A stretch of 64,000 nt of DNA from Arbacia lixula (lineage: Eukaryota; Echinodermata; Echinoidea; Arbacioida; Arbaciidae). How positions within the stretch are numbered: the stretch's first letter is position 1; each line of letters opens with the position of its first letter. A program made the position numbers and the translations under genes. Below are positions 48,920 to 61,775 of the stretch, in pieces. The notes beneath the pieces were generated by a model, which worked only from the letters and a program-made list of their open reading frames with translations, had not been told where the DNA came from and made no database searches. The DNA lies in contig OZ022583.1 in assembly GCA_963669155.1 (NCBI GenBank), forward strand, positions 16,280,035 to 16,344,034, written 5' to 3'.

Positions 48920-49365
48920 TTAGCCATTTACACTTGCTAAGATCGCAATTTTATGTCTCACCATTTACACTTGCCCCCCAAAATCACGATTTTTTGGCTA
49001 GGTACTGTGCATGTCCACCGGTCATCAAAGTAGACCGGTGCGGTGCATGGTTATTATGATGTCATAAGTGGATTGCCTTTTGACAATGACAAAAAGGTTA
49101 TTATGATGTCATAAGTGGATTGCCTTTTGACAATGCCAAAATGTGCACGTAATTTTACAGAGAAAGATCAAAGTCAACCCGTCGTGAGTGCTGCAAGTCA
49201 TGTGGCAAAAATCGCTATTTTTCTACCCTCACCATTTACACTAGCTAACTTCGCGATTTTTCATGTGATGTTTCAAAAAAAAAAAAAGTTGCCTAGAAAC
49301 TTACACCCAAAGACCGCAATCTCAGAAAAATCATGATTTTTGCTTGCCAGTGTAAATGGGCCTAA
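48920..49365. mobile_element. CCATTTACACT inverted-repeat element
   Basis: Left end TTAGCCATTTACACTTGC, right end GCCAGTGTAAATGGGCCTAA. Further CCATTTACACTTGC and CCATTTACACTAGC words lie inside at 48961 and 49232, pointing to nested or duplicated ends. A 47-bp unit starting GGTTATTATGATGTCATAAG occurs twice in tandem (49049 and 49096). Superfamily not determined. Confidence 0.7.
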
Positions 49366-49563
49366 TGTGTGTCCATAATAACACTGAAAATGTGTGTGGT
49401 GTTTGTACGTATGTAAATGTACAAGTGCAGGCAATGTATATTGCAGTGCACAAATTTCCTTTTGAGATGAGCATACAATGTTTAGTACAATACTTCATAC
49501 ATGTAGTCATCACATACATATAGAGATGAGGTCATTAAGACCATCTTTCACCATGTAAACTAT

Positions 49564-49703
49564 GCCAGGGACAATACCTTTATGAATGTAAACTATGGTC
49601 GGTTTCGAACATAAAGAAGGGTATTTTGTCACTTTCCCTGCTTATATTTGTGAAACTCCTGCCGAGTTTCGTGACTTTGCAAACGGGACACCCTGTCTTT
49701 GAT
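49564..49703. mobile_element. TTAA-type MITE, family B partial copy
   Basis: Right-end fragment with AACTATGGTCGGTTTCGAAC, GAGTTTCGTGACTTTGC and GGGACACCCTGTCTTT. The left end is missing and the terminal TTAA is lost. Confidence 0.8.
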
Positions 49704-50263
49704 ATCTCCCCTGGTTCCAACTTCACAGTAGGATTTTGGAGCTGAAAAGATAGGTATCACAATGGTGATAAAAAAAAACAAGCAAACAGGTGAACTGGGT
49801 TGCCCCTGAGAAAACTCAAGGACAGGCAGGTGGGAAGGTCAGATTTTATCAGCTCTGTCCTCAATTGACCTCTAAAGTCACCTGCTGATCTGGCTGGATC
49901 ATGGTGGTCATAGGAGGTCAGACAGTCTAGCTTCAAGATTTGCCAGGACCCTAGCCTTGGTTCAAGGGCTATGAAGGGTGGCCTTTACCCATATACTGCA
50001 GGAATCGCAACCTAGTCTGGATACAGAGACTACATTGCAAGTACCATTCTTGTCCCCATCTGGTTAGGAAGGAGAAGCAGTGGAAGCTACATGTACATCA
50101 GGTCCACACTGCTTTATTATGCTTTGCAGCATACTCATGATATGTAGAAAGAAGAGCCCACAACTTACACAAACATGTACAGTGTACATGTACATATACA
50201 CATAGAACAGACAGAGGAACCATGAGATACATGTACAGTACAGGCTAAATACTTGTACATGTA
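49704..50263. other. No gene recognised
   Basis: Dense in TACATGTAC and GTACATGTACA words at 50090-50262. No coding region recognised. Confidence 0.5.
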
Positions 50264-50478
50264 CACTACAGCTCAAAGGAATTGGCATAGGGAAAGGGAA
50301 GAAGCCGCAGTTTTAAACCGTGGTATATTTTGTCCAGTTCAGCATGAAACACAATGTTTTAGCCTAAAAAGCATCATGTTTCATGCTGAACTGGACAAAA
50401 TATACTGTGGTTTAAAACAGCTGCTCCTTCCCTTTCTTCCCTTTCCCTTTCCCTATGGCAATTCCTTTGAACTGGAGT
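50264..50478. mobile_element. Palindromic TA-MITE, copy 9
   Basis: Near full-length, starting CACTACAGCTCAAAGGAATT after TA. The right end is GAACTGGAGTAC, so the last base or two have changed. The left purine stretch is shorter than in other copies. Confidence 0.92.
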
Positions 50479-52813
50479 ACATATAAAAATATATGTATAC
50501 GTACAACTGTATAAGCAGTAAACTCTATATGTACAGTGCTTTGCAAAGGGATATTTCACTTGAACAGTGACATTTCAATAAGTTAAACTACCATACAAAT
50601 GGCCATTAATCAGCCATTGAGCTCTCAGCATTTGTAGTGTTGCCATGGTAGAGCTCTATTTGTGCATCTAGTTGATAAACAAAATAAATAATGCATTTAT
50701 TTGGATCTCCTTAATAAATTTGTACAAACTTTTACAGAACATGTTGTTTTATCCTGGAGTTATCAAATTGCATTTCTTTGGGATTACAAGTACTGTTTAC
50801 ACATACTGTATAAGATTGGCTCCTACTCCAATTCAGAAAGTGACTTTTTTTTTTTACAAATTATGTAAAATGTACAAAGAAAAGGAGAAAATGAGAGACA
50901 TACGAAGGAGGGGGTTTAAAGAAAGATAAATCAAAAGAAACATAAGTAGATGATGACAATATCTGGCTTAGCACCATACATGTACACATTTGTATTTGTA
51001 AGGCTGTCAGCAGCCAACAAGATTCATGGTTCGATGCAACGCCCAGCCAAGCACAACAGCACAGACAGACCAGGATTCACTACCCCCAAACTACCCTTCC
51101 ATAACTGGACTAATGATGATTATTAGTGACAACCCGCTGCCCACTCTAAATACTGTTTGTTGCAAGTGCCAACCAGAATAACTCCGGATAAAGAAACATT
51201 GCACATTTCAACTCCCTGCTTTTCACTGCAGCACACATTCCTAATGACCTTTGCTCACTTTATGTTTCTGCTTGACTGCTTGTACAGTACCTTCCCTGAA
51301 TGCACAGTTGCATGTTTGTAATGGATTACCCCTCTTTTGTGTTTCAGAATACACCCTGGTGTGGACTAGGCAGTTACACACAGAGGTTTATGACAAGCAT
51401 GTTTTTCTAAAAACACACCCCGGTAGCATTGAAGACAGGGTGGAGCAGTCAACTACCAATCTACATTTGTACTTGTACATCTAGTTGGATGGTGTGCCAG
51501 GAGTTTCCATGAGGATAACTGATTCTGACGTTCAGATGGGGGGAGGAGGGGGGGGGTGATGGTTCCTGGGTAAACCTAGTACATTTCTCGGTAGTGGAAG
51601 TGGCCATAATATCGGCCTTTCCCTGATGAACATTCATCAATCACTTCCACACACTTTTAAAATCTGATGAATTTTCACACATGATAACATGTGAATGAAT
51701 GACTTCGTGTTCATGCACAACACAAAGAAAGTGGTCTTGTTTCCCAATGTTGCATACATGTACATGTTCATGTATAATGTGCAATGTACCTGTCCAGGCA
51801 TGTGTAACATGTAATGTCATATGAACTAAAATTACACACTGATGAACAAAATGTACAATCTACACTCCGTGTAGATAAGAAAAACCAGGATTGGTTTTGT
51901 GCTGAAAAAGAATTGTTAGCACAGACATTTGCATGCACTCAGAACTGTGTATTATTTGTATACTGATGCATCCAATGTCTTTACATTTTACTGGTACAAT
52001 GCACTTGTATGGATTATGTGGGTGTTACTGTAGGAAGGAGAAGAAACTTGAGCACAATACATTCACACCTCTGCATGGATATTTAAGTGTGCTAATGAAT
52101 GTCAAAAGCATTCCACAATCATGACAATGCTTTGATGTCCCATGCTCAGCACCGCTATTTCGCGGATGTCAACTTGGAAAGAAATATTTTTAATTCCCTA
52201 TTTGGCCTCTAGAAGCTTTGTTCTGCATCACATATTTTTGCAATTTCAAGGAAGTCAAGGGCAACATCATTAGAGATCCTGCACCTAGCTTTTTCTAAAG
52301 GATTGAGGAATGATGAATAAACAGAAAAATAAGATATCTTCACTTACAAACTTGACTAATTTCTTCCCTTTGCTGATTTTTGTGCATTTGTGTTTGCATG
52401 CAAAAATGCACACAGCTGAGATATGTTTTACTTGATATCTGTTACATGTATGTTCACAAAGAAGTAGACAAGCATAAAAGAGACTCCACATTTCATGTGT
52501 TCTCTCTGAGAAGCTGTTGCCACACAATCATGTTTGTAATTGTTAAAACACCTGTAAATCACATGATGAGAACACACATTTACGTACATATGTAACTTTC
52601 AGCATTGTTGAGCATGGGTTGAAAGAAAGAAGGTTGATTCATTTCATATCAGTATCCCTGTATGGATCAAGGTTCAATGTTTGCAGGTGTATACAACATT
52701 ATACTGGAATCTTGTACTAATGTAAAATGAATGCATTTTTTCTTTTAATGACACAATTCAATACAGTAGGCCTGTGCCGAAAAGCACATACATGTAAAAT
52801 AAATGATTATTCT
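50479..52813. other. No gene recognised
   Basis: A G-rich patch lies at 51538-51557. Open frames are short and unrecognised. Confidence 0.45.
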
Positions 52814-52975
52814 AGGCCCTGTATTAAGTTTGCAATCAATTGCAGAATGGCAATGGCCAATCAACACCTTCGTTACACATGCTTTTATTCAAAAGACCGA
52901 CCAGTAACCAATCAAACTGCATCTTTCTAATTTGCAATTGATCGCAAACCTTCACATACATTAATGTTACGGCCT
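52814..52975. mobile_element. TAACATAAAGG inverted-repeat MITE, copy 2 (diverged)
   Basis: Matches 37264-37416 through GGCAATGGCCAATCAACA, CCAGTAACCAATCA and TTGATCGCAAACCTT. The terminal repeats are eroded and a few bases are inserted before ATGTTACGGCC. Confidence 0.75.
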
Positions 52976-54411
52976 GCTGATCAGCATGTTTCTCTCCCAA
53001 CATCACACGCAGATTTCTGGTTACACAACCCATAACCTCCACTTAGTACAGAGTACATGTACATGAGCTTGTAACCCACTAAAAAGTGCAAACCAATTTG
53101 TCAACATGCAGTCAAAAAAAAGTCCATACGGTATCATCATCATCATCATCATCATGTATTATGGTGCATGTGCACAAACAGAGAATAAGGTCCCCAGACG
53201 AACAAAAAATGCTGATTTCATTTTGTTTTTGACAGTCATGGAGGCAATGGAAGATTGATTGCATCCCAGGAATGATGCGTCTAGCATGGGGGAGCTACTG
53301 GTACTGACAGTAATGAGGAGACCAGATCACGACGTGTCTTCATTTATAAATCTCATGTGAGGATGTACTATTGATGTATAGTACATGTAGCAATATAAAT
53401 TGCATGCACTTTTTGAAACTTTTTTAGGCAATTTTTAAAACAGAGCAGAAAAAAAAATGACAAGCTAATCAAAATTGAATAACATGTACTCTACATGCTG
53501 GATACTGTGCTGTACATTTTATGTTAAAGTTGTACATTGTGTCACTTTAAGAGCCTTGTGAATTTTGCATTTTTTGTTTAATATCACAATGTCATACAAG
53601 TATGAATATGTTCATGTACAATAGGTGAAACTTTTGATCATTTATTACTCAACTGTTTCATTTCAAGTCCACCTATTAGTTTGTGTATATTGCGTTTACT
53701 GTGCTGTGCTGACTTTTAGCTAAGGACGACATTATGCTGCCTTCATGTGGTTGAAAGTACTAGCCGTAGACAACCAAAGTTACAACCCAAATCACAATTC
53801 CTAGTTATTATCTCACAAAAACAAAACTGGAATAAAATATCAGGGGTGCTACATGTAAGAATACACATCAAGAACATAAACAGCTGATTTCTTTTCATGA
53901 GCCTTTTGTTTTTACATAATACTTCTTTTGTATTGCATTTTTGTCATCAGACACTGGCTTGGAAAAAATCAAACTGGGGCCCTGATGGCCACCATCAAGC
54001 TCCAGTTCACCGACCAACCCAAGTCAGGCTTAATTTACAGACATCGCCATGTCCCTCCTACACGTACAGTACATGTATTATACATGGTGAGGTGAACAAT
54101 TGAACCCTCATTCTAAAGCCTTTTTTCAAAAGAGTTCAGGTCTACAAAAAGATGTTTGCATGCATTGGTGCCTCTGGATTTTGCACACAGAGTTTTGTGG
54201 TCTACATTACATACTCTACAGGCTGAATCAGACCGAAAGAATGTGACATGTACTAGTCAACAACAACAACAAAAGCCTCCTTCTGCATGAAAAAAAAAAC
54301 ATTCCAAAAGAATCAACACATTATACTGCATGTGTCAAAGCCCACACATTGTTTGACAGCAGCAGAGTATGTACTGTACATGTGGCACATTACATGTGGA
54401 TGTACAGTAAT
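52976..54411. other. No gene recognised; (ATC)n microsatellite
   Basis: (ATC)8 at about 53132-53154. The frame at 53897-54103 has no known domain. Confidence 0.45.
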
Positions 54412-54632
54412 AAGCCATTTTCGTAATGTATTCACAAATTTCCCCCTACCTGCCTGGTGATGCGTTATTACTCTCCACCTTTATTTCGTGATTCAGTCTG
54501 AATGGATGGAATGCACTCTGAATCTATTAGTTATTTCCACTCGGACAAACCTTGGACAAGCTTTGGGGTTACCATTAGTAACAAATTGTTTGAACGATGT
54601 GAATAAAATTTGCATACATTATAATAATGGCT
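54412..54632. mobile_element. AAGCCATT-type inverted-repeat MITE, copy 2
   Basis: Left end AAGCCATTTTCGTAATGTAT and right end ATACATTATAATAATGGCT form inverted repeats of about 19 bp. The body aligns with 33716-33920. Confidence 0.78.
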
Positions 54633-57600
54633 ATCGTTGAAGAACCCTATACATGTATGTCATTACAAATGTACTTTGATGGCAGTACAAATCACGAAAT
54701 TTCAAAAATTGATAAAATATCACAAACATGCTGTACAAATAACAAAGAGGGACAATTTTATCTCACAGAACTATTATTTCAACCATACTTTACCTTACAT
54801 TAAAGACAGAGAAGCCCTGTTACATAAGTATGTACATGTAAGTCATGAATCTCAGAATGGTTCAGCAGTGTATCCTAATGATACTGTGCATAAAATCTCA
54901 CAGTCAAAGCTTTGCAAACATTTCCAAGAAATGAAAAAACTATCCTTGTTTACATCTTAAACACCTTGTATGTACTGACCATAGTCTACATTCATATACC
55001 GTATTGCTCCTGTTGGTGCACGAGCAGGCTTTGCTTCATCAACACATGCACTGTCAGCGGCGCAGAGAGTAGTCTCTGGTCTTTAGGCTTCAGGAATAAC
55101 TGCAAAGCCAATGCAACTGAATCTACCTGAATAGACTCTGGACCTAAGCATTACATAATTCAGTCTGAGACACCTAGATCACTATCAAAATATTTAGGAA
55201 TCTTGGCAAATATTGACTCATTTTTATCTGGTGTTATTCCAGTCCTCTCCACCTTTCAGAAGCCCTCAAATCTCCATGTTTGATAACAATCAGTACAGTG
55301 TAACTGTAGAGCGGCAATTCCTCGTTTATTATGTTACACTTTATGGTACCTTTCCAATATACTTGGGTACCAAAGAAAGAAGTCCAATATAGTTTTATCT
55401 TCATCATGTCTTATTCTACTCTGTACACAAAGATCAGGCCAACATTGTACTATCAATTTTTTTTTTTTTAATAACAAGAACTTGCACGTAAAGGACTTTG
55501 ACTATTGGTCAAAACACATTTGCTAATCTTTTAGTTTTGGTCCAATCAATTGTATTTAATATAAATTAAGTAACATAATTCATCCTTTGAAATACCAATC
55601 AAAATATATTTTCGATACATGTACAGCATATCTTTTTAAAGTCTCAGTCCTATTCTTTCATTTTCATGTGTAGTTAAACAATCGCATGAATAACAGAAAT
55701 TTGTAAGCTAATGTAATTCAGCCTCTTCATTTGACATCACACAAGCCATTTTTTTGTAATGTACATTTAATTTCCTGGAACAACTGACAAGATGATTGAT
55801 GTAAGATTATCATAATTCTACAAATGAACAACCACTATTTTCTGTACTTCATTACGATCCCAAACTTCCACGTGACAACACTTTTAGACCAGATTAAGTC
55901 TATTAGTATTCGTCTTGTCTGGACTTGGTGTATGTCTTTCAAGCTTACAGACATGATTACTGATGATGTGTGCTACTTATGTACTGTACATGTACAGTGT
56001 ACATGTGCATGATCGGTATACATACACACCACACGACACATGCAATGTGTTCTCCTTTGGGACAAATCCGTACACCTCTCTGAATAAACATTCTCTGCCA
56101 TTCACATGAATCAGTGCCATGCACATGAACAGAAAGTCTAGAGTTCAGCATTCAACGATGGTATTCACACCTTAGCATGCTCTTGACTCATGAGTCCAAC
56201 CAGAATAAACAAGCCGCCGCTGCCTGCATAATCAAGCATAATGCATCCTTCACTATGAACATGGTCTTTTGTTACGCGGACAAAATTTGAAAGGGGCCCT
56301 TTGCAATGTTGTCCGCAGCACAAAAGACTATGTTTATAGAGTTTACACCATACAATGTGAATAAGTACACACTGCATACACTCAGAAAAAAAAATTAAAG
56401 AACTATTTTTTTTTATTTTTTTTTCAAATTGGGTTTTCTTGCCCTGTCCCTGCCCCTGCCCCATATTATCCTTACATGTGACCCTATACTATTAAGGCTT
56501 TTTACATTGGCATCCCTATCCTTGTACTACATGTATTTGCTTGTACCCAGGTAAGGAAATGCACAATGTTCACATTCAAAATCACTAGCCCCGTATTTTC
56601 TTAATAGCTCCTACATATTTATGAGTCTTGCGCATCAGTTATACGCAATGAGTCCGCTCACCTGTCGTGCATATCTTTGGTCACTGTGTTTCTGCCTTCT
56701 GAGTTTCATTGCAAGCACCGCTTTTCCTTAGCCCCAGACGATTTTTTATTTCAGTTTAAATACTGAGGCTCTTAGCCCCGGTGTACGGGTTGACACTGCA
56801 ATTCTCCCTATCACATACATGTATAGCCGATATCCAGCAATATCACCTCCAATACTGATATCTGATCAATTGCTCTTGGGGCGTATACATGTACTTCTGG
56901 TAAGAGTTTGGTATGTGTTCAATTCACGCAATAAAGCACAGAATCTGTAATTTTGACCCTTGTAAACCTCGTAATATAAAAATGGAAGGGTTGTTACATG
57001 GACGAAGGACTTGAAAAAAATACCACCAATCACTCACTGCGATGTTTTTGCCTACCTCAACATTGATTGTGGATGGACTAAAGAAAGAATGAAAACACAC
57101 AAGCAAGACAATGGCTATACATGTAGAATGTTTGTGAACCGGAAGTCCATATCCCAAGAATTAAAGGTAAAAAAATTAGAGCACCACACGCGTTCAGATT
57201 AGGAGAGAGCTATATGCAGGGCCAAATAATCCTGTAATCTGTATACCCGGTAATAGGTGGGGCTAGCTCACTTTGAGATTTCATGGAGAAGAAACTTAAG
57301 TCTGCAATACATACAGTACATGTAGTATAGTATGCAAGTAACATACAAGTTACAGTTACATGTATACATGTCTCAGTAATTGCTTTATGCTCAACATACA
57401 TGTAACATTCTCTCTGTTAAAGTCATTTATGATAAGGACGTAGTCACTGCAGTGATTACGCAGGTAGCAATGAGCAACTGAGCTTCTTAAATGGTTAGGT
57501 GTTTGGGCTTCGGGAACCCTGGTCCAATTAGGATGTCAATATTTGCCATGGAACTGCACTAAACGAAAGGGGTGTGGGTTAATTGCACCCTAGAAGTAAT

Positions 57601-58099
57601 TTGATGTTTATTCAAAGCCTGTTGTCTATTATCCGGTTTTGCAGATTATTCAGGAATCAGGAGTCATGCTGTGCGGTGTCTGCGTTGAAAAAAGCAAGAC
57701 TGGAAATATGAGGGCTCAGTTCAGAATGGCTTCAACTATCGCAACTTCTGGAAATCAGTGACACAATTCATATTCATAATTTTTTGGCACAGAAGAGGTC
57801 TACGTACATGTATTCTACAGTGGAAAGGCAATGCCATTGTTGACATTGCATGCTTCTGAGGATATTAAAGAAGTTGATTTGTGAGCATTACTGGAAGGTC
57901 AACAAAATTAGAAAAAACTTTTACTTTTATTCATTTCCACAACTTCCAGAATAATGCAATGAATTATTTAACGTGGTACTCATATTTCCGATACTCCTAC
58001 TATTGTTTGTGACAGCCAATATCTAGGATTCAAACACAACCTGTGGAGAGTGAACTAGCAACTAGCAAGTCTTCATCAACTTGAAACAGACCCCTCTCA
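54633..58099. other. No gene recognised
   Basis: AT-rich. A T run with A-rich flank occurs at 56383-56424. Many TACATGTAC words. A vaguely tRNA-like stretch at 57490-57530 is not strong enough to call. Confidence 0.45.
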
Positions 58100-58107
58100 A
58101 TATAATG

Positions 58108-59138
58108 TAGGCCTGAGTCGAATCGATTATTAAGCCGGTGTTCGATCGAAGAAGTCGAACTCCGATTTCGTTTTGATGAATTCGATGCATCGACGAAATT
58201 ACCAAATTGACTAGAAAACACAAAATCTTTTGTTTGATAGTCCTGTTATACACAATTTATCTTCATATTTTCACAATTTTAATTTGCTTACTTGGTTCCT
58301 ACTCTCTTTTGTGAGTTTTGCAGGTAACGCATCAAGAGAATGAACAGGTCGCTCGATGATCAAGCAGCTACTACATACTACTTGGATTTGATTCGTTCAC
58401 TACTATACAGCGCAACGCCACAACAAACAATTGTCCATAGACTTTGTACAACGGATAGCATCGTGTGTTGTGAAAACCCGGAAATACAGTGGCAATCGTG
58501 CGTAAGGCTCATTTGCATACACGCTGCCGACGTATAGACTAATAGAGCGTCTCCGTACAGCGATTCGGAGACCACTGATTGGTGCATCGCGTAGATCACG
58601 TCATAACCATGTGGTCGCCAAAACAGTGATACAATATCCAGTCACGTTGTCCGAAACCCGGAAGCGATTTTTCGACGCATTAGGGTTACGAAAAAAAAAA
58701 ATCGCAACCCGGAAGCTGATTGACTTTCTGCCCGTTTACGTTTGCAATAGACTCTCCAGATTCCAACCTACATACATGTATACGATGCCATATTGACGCT
58801 AATTTGTAAGATTTTGACGGAAAAACAAGAAGTAATCGAAATTCGCTTACATGTGCAGTATCGGTGAGAAAATAGATTCTCCGAGGTTACCTATCATAAT
58901 TCATATAAAATATAGGAAAGTGAAATTCTAGGTCAATTTTGGTACGAGGTGATAGAGAATTGCATGCTTGTTTATGTGGGGAAATGGAAGGATTGCACTG
59001 CGTATGCTTACTATATTTTCATTCATAAATTGGCTCTTGGCAGTGGCTGGGTGACGTCATGTATCGATGCATCGATGTTCGATCGGCGCAAAGCCATCGA
59101 ACACCGGTTTCTGAAAAAATCGATATGACTCAGGCTTA
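58108..59138. mobile_element. hAT-type non-autonomous DNA transposon
   Basis: 1,031 bp flanked by a perfect 8-bp duplication ATATAATG (58100-58107 and 59139-59146), the size typical of hAT. The ends TAGGCCTGAGTCGAATCGAT and, on the opposite strand, TAAGCCTGAGTCATATCGAT are inverted repeats that continue through CCGGTGTTCGAT. Subterminal regions are rich in ATCGATGCATCGATG-type words. Internal frames (58030-58221, 58340-58599, 58611-58796) do not resemble a hAT transposase, so an autonomous partner would have to supply it. Confidence 0.9.
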
Positions 59139-59326
59139 ATATAATGTGCAATATCTTTATCCCTCTAACATTAACAAGTGCAGCGACAACATTTCATGAG
59201 TGTTGCATCTTGATCATGAATGTTATTTTGAGCAGAAGGAAAAATTGATATGGACATTTTTATGAACAGTGGGAGAACAAAACATGTATTAATTAAAAGC
59301 CTATATTTTTGTGAAAATGTGCCAGT

Positions 59327-59595
59327 GTTTGTGGATCACTCACTACTACTACTACTGTACTGGTGACTGGCCTTTACCACAAATTACAACAAAAACCATT
59401 TTATTAAACAATCACTTTTACCTTCAAGTTTAACATAAAACACACATCAAACATAATAAGTGCAAATTGACACTAGGTAAGTTACACAGGTTAAATCTAA
59501 CTCAGGATATGTAGCATTATATCTTTTGAGAATGTTATGTTTAGCTGCAACTACAACTACTGTAAGTTACCAAGTAAAGTGAGTGATCCACAAAC
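59327..59595. mobile_element. GTTTGTGGATCACTCACT inverted-repeat MITE
   Basis: The first 18 bases, GTTTGTGGATCACTCACT, are matched perfectly on the opposite strand at the right end. Body 269 bp, AT-rich, non-coding. Target duplication not evident. Confidence 0.8.
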
Positions 59596-61663
59596 CGCCC
59601 CCCTGTGTATTTCTGCTCATTGTGCGTTATTGAAGGTTAGATGCAGGATTTGTTGTGGATTTACACATTAGTAAACATAATGCAAGAGTTGCTGAGGAAA
59701 ATTGGGCAAAATGTGGATATATTTGACAATTGCATATTTTCGTCCAAAATATGTTTTTCAGCTAGCATCCGTATTTCCATGATTTTCTCATTGATCGCAA
59801 AAAGCTTCTCATGATTTTGTTATTCCACTCGAAAAAACATGGCTGAGACGCAATATTGGCAAACTGTACTCATCGGATTGAAAGAAACATCGCACATTAT
59901 CTGTAGAGGCTGGTTTCAAAGTTCAGTTAATGCTTTTAATTACTGGGCAATTTTCGAAGCGCAATGTCTCTGAAAGTTTCTCAGTCTCACTAATCTTCAA
60001 TTAAAAAAAACATACTTTTTTGAAGACCATAATTTTGTTGATATGTGAGTGAAATGTCAGTATGTAACCTATTCATTTTGGTACGGATTTATTCAAAAGA
60101 AAACAGAGGGCCGGTTTGAGGCACCCGCATCATACATGTATTGTAGCTATAAAAAGTACAGCGTAGAAGCAGCCTTTTCCACCACACCATAACGAGATGA
60201 ACAACGCCCGAGCTCCCCGCATTATCACCCGGTCCTAGCCCGTTAAACACATAGCTACATGTACGGCTTCAAATTCAAACACACAGACAGCGTATGCGTA
60301 ACTAGTATAAGCTACAAACGTTTTCTCACCTTTCCCCTCCTCTTCCTGTCTCGTATTTTTTCCATGATAGTCCTACCAATATTCCATACTGGTAAATATC
60401 CAACGGAACTTATAAATCCAACGGACTTCTTGCCGAAATCTCATTTGAGAGGAAGAAGATATCGGTCGCGAAGCGTCGTTCAAGACGCCATGTTGAATCA
60501 CAACATAGAGTGCGCTGTTCGATATAATCCCCCTCCTCTGAGAAATTATTTCTTATCCGTAAAAAAAAAATCGTTGCTCCGGACGAACAGAGCTGCATTG
60601 CATTACATTTTGTATTAGGGCCGTAGATGTCACAGAGAAATTACACTCTGACAATATTCTTATATATTCATCTACTCGTTTGAAACGTAACATATCAAAC
60701 TTATTCCCAGCTATTTTGTATCAGTGTAAGAATAGTGTGCCTCGAGAACATCTTCTTTGAAGAAACTTTTTTTTTTTACTGAAAAGGAGCGTTAGGCGAA
60801 CACAATAGATGTTGGCCAACAAAGGACGATAAATTTCTGATACACTTGATTGCCTTCAGTTGTTTCCCCAATTGAATTCAATACGTCTTGGGCTTTTCTT
60901 TAGAGCCTGCCGCCATAATCCCTGCGTACCAAAGAGAGGGTTTGAATACATTCAGTCTCAGGCTTAGTCTTATTTATGAAGTTCAGGTCCGGCCTATACT
61001 AAGCCTCTAGAAGCACTTCGGCGTTCCTATAAAACTCACTGAAATAATAGATCGGGGCCTACATGAAGGCATATATTGGAAGATAAATACCAAGATATTC
61101 AGTGTCGTTTAAAGCAAACATAAGCTCCGTTATAAACTGAAGTATAATATTAAATGTATTTGATTTACAGGATACAGCATGCTATGCATAACTGGGTCGG
61201 GTTATTTTCAAATTGAAATTCCTCCAGAAAGTGATAGAGATGAGATCGGCATAACAAATAAAATAATACAATAATACACCATACGGTATTAAAAAGGAGT
61301 GGTTGGTTGTTATGTCGGTTTATCTCGGAGAGCTGCACACTGAGAAATCGATTAAATGAGGATCCGCGGAATATTGAAAAATGTCTTGTTCTTCATAAAA
61401 ATATATTCCGACACGTATATAATGGAAGCGTTATCTGCATACCTCATGTTTGTTATCTTTGCACCTCAAAACTAAACATCTTCGACAAACCCCGAAAGCA
61501 TCATTAAACAAATAACATAATAATGCTCGTGCGAACTGTCTTGAAGGCGTTTCTTCACATATGCACTGGGGACTGAAGTTGCTGAACAACAGACTTGTTT
61601 GCAAAATCTCATTTGCGCCGAGGCCAAGTGACTGTGACAAGTGTATAACTTATGGCTACAGAA
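59596..61663. other. No gene recognised
   Basis: The open frame at 60259-60618 (119 codons, plus) has no domain known to me. The surrounding 60180-60600 is richer in CpG, and CAACATGGCGTC lies on the minus strand near 60490, but a promoter cannot be claimed from this. A T run occurs at 60768-60777. Confidence 0.4.
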
Positions 61664-61667
61664 AACA

Positions 61668-61723
<56 letters not shown>
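61664..61723. repeat. (CA)n microsatellite with CGCG core
   Basis: About 28 CA units interrupted once by CGCGCG near 61678. Confidence 0.95.
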
Positions 61724-61725
<2 letters not shown>

Positions 61726-61775
61726 TGATGTCCCAAGCCTACACAAAAAGTACATCATTACAAACGAATGTATAT

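Noticed and set aside
53960-54060. GATGGCCACCATCAAGCTCC region that resembles a start context and coding bias
   Set aside because: The frame is short, has no known domain and no matching splice sites; left as intergenic or intronic.
57490-57530. GGTTAGGTGTTTGGGCTTCG stretch considered as a tRNA-derived SINE head
   Set aside because: Box B is not recognisable and no SINE tail or second copy was seen.
60259-60618. 119-codon plus-strand frame in a CpG-richer patch, considered as a first exon
   Set aside because: No domain similarity and no convincing splice donor; the CAACATGGCGTC on the other strand is followed at once by a stop.
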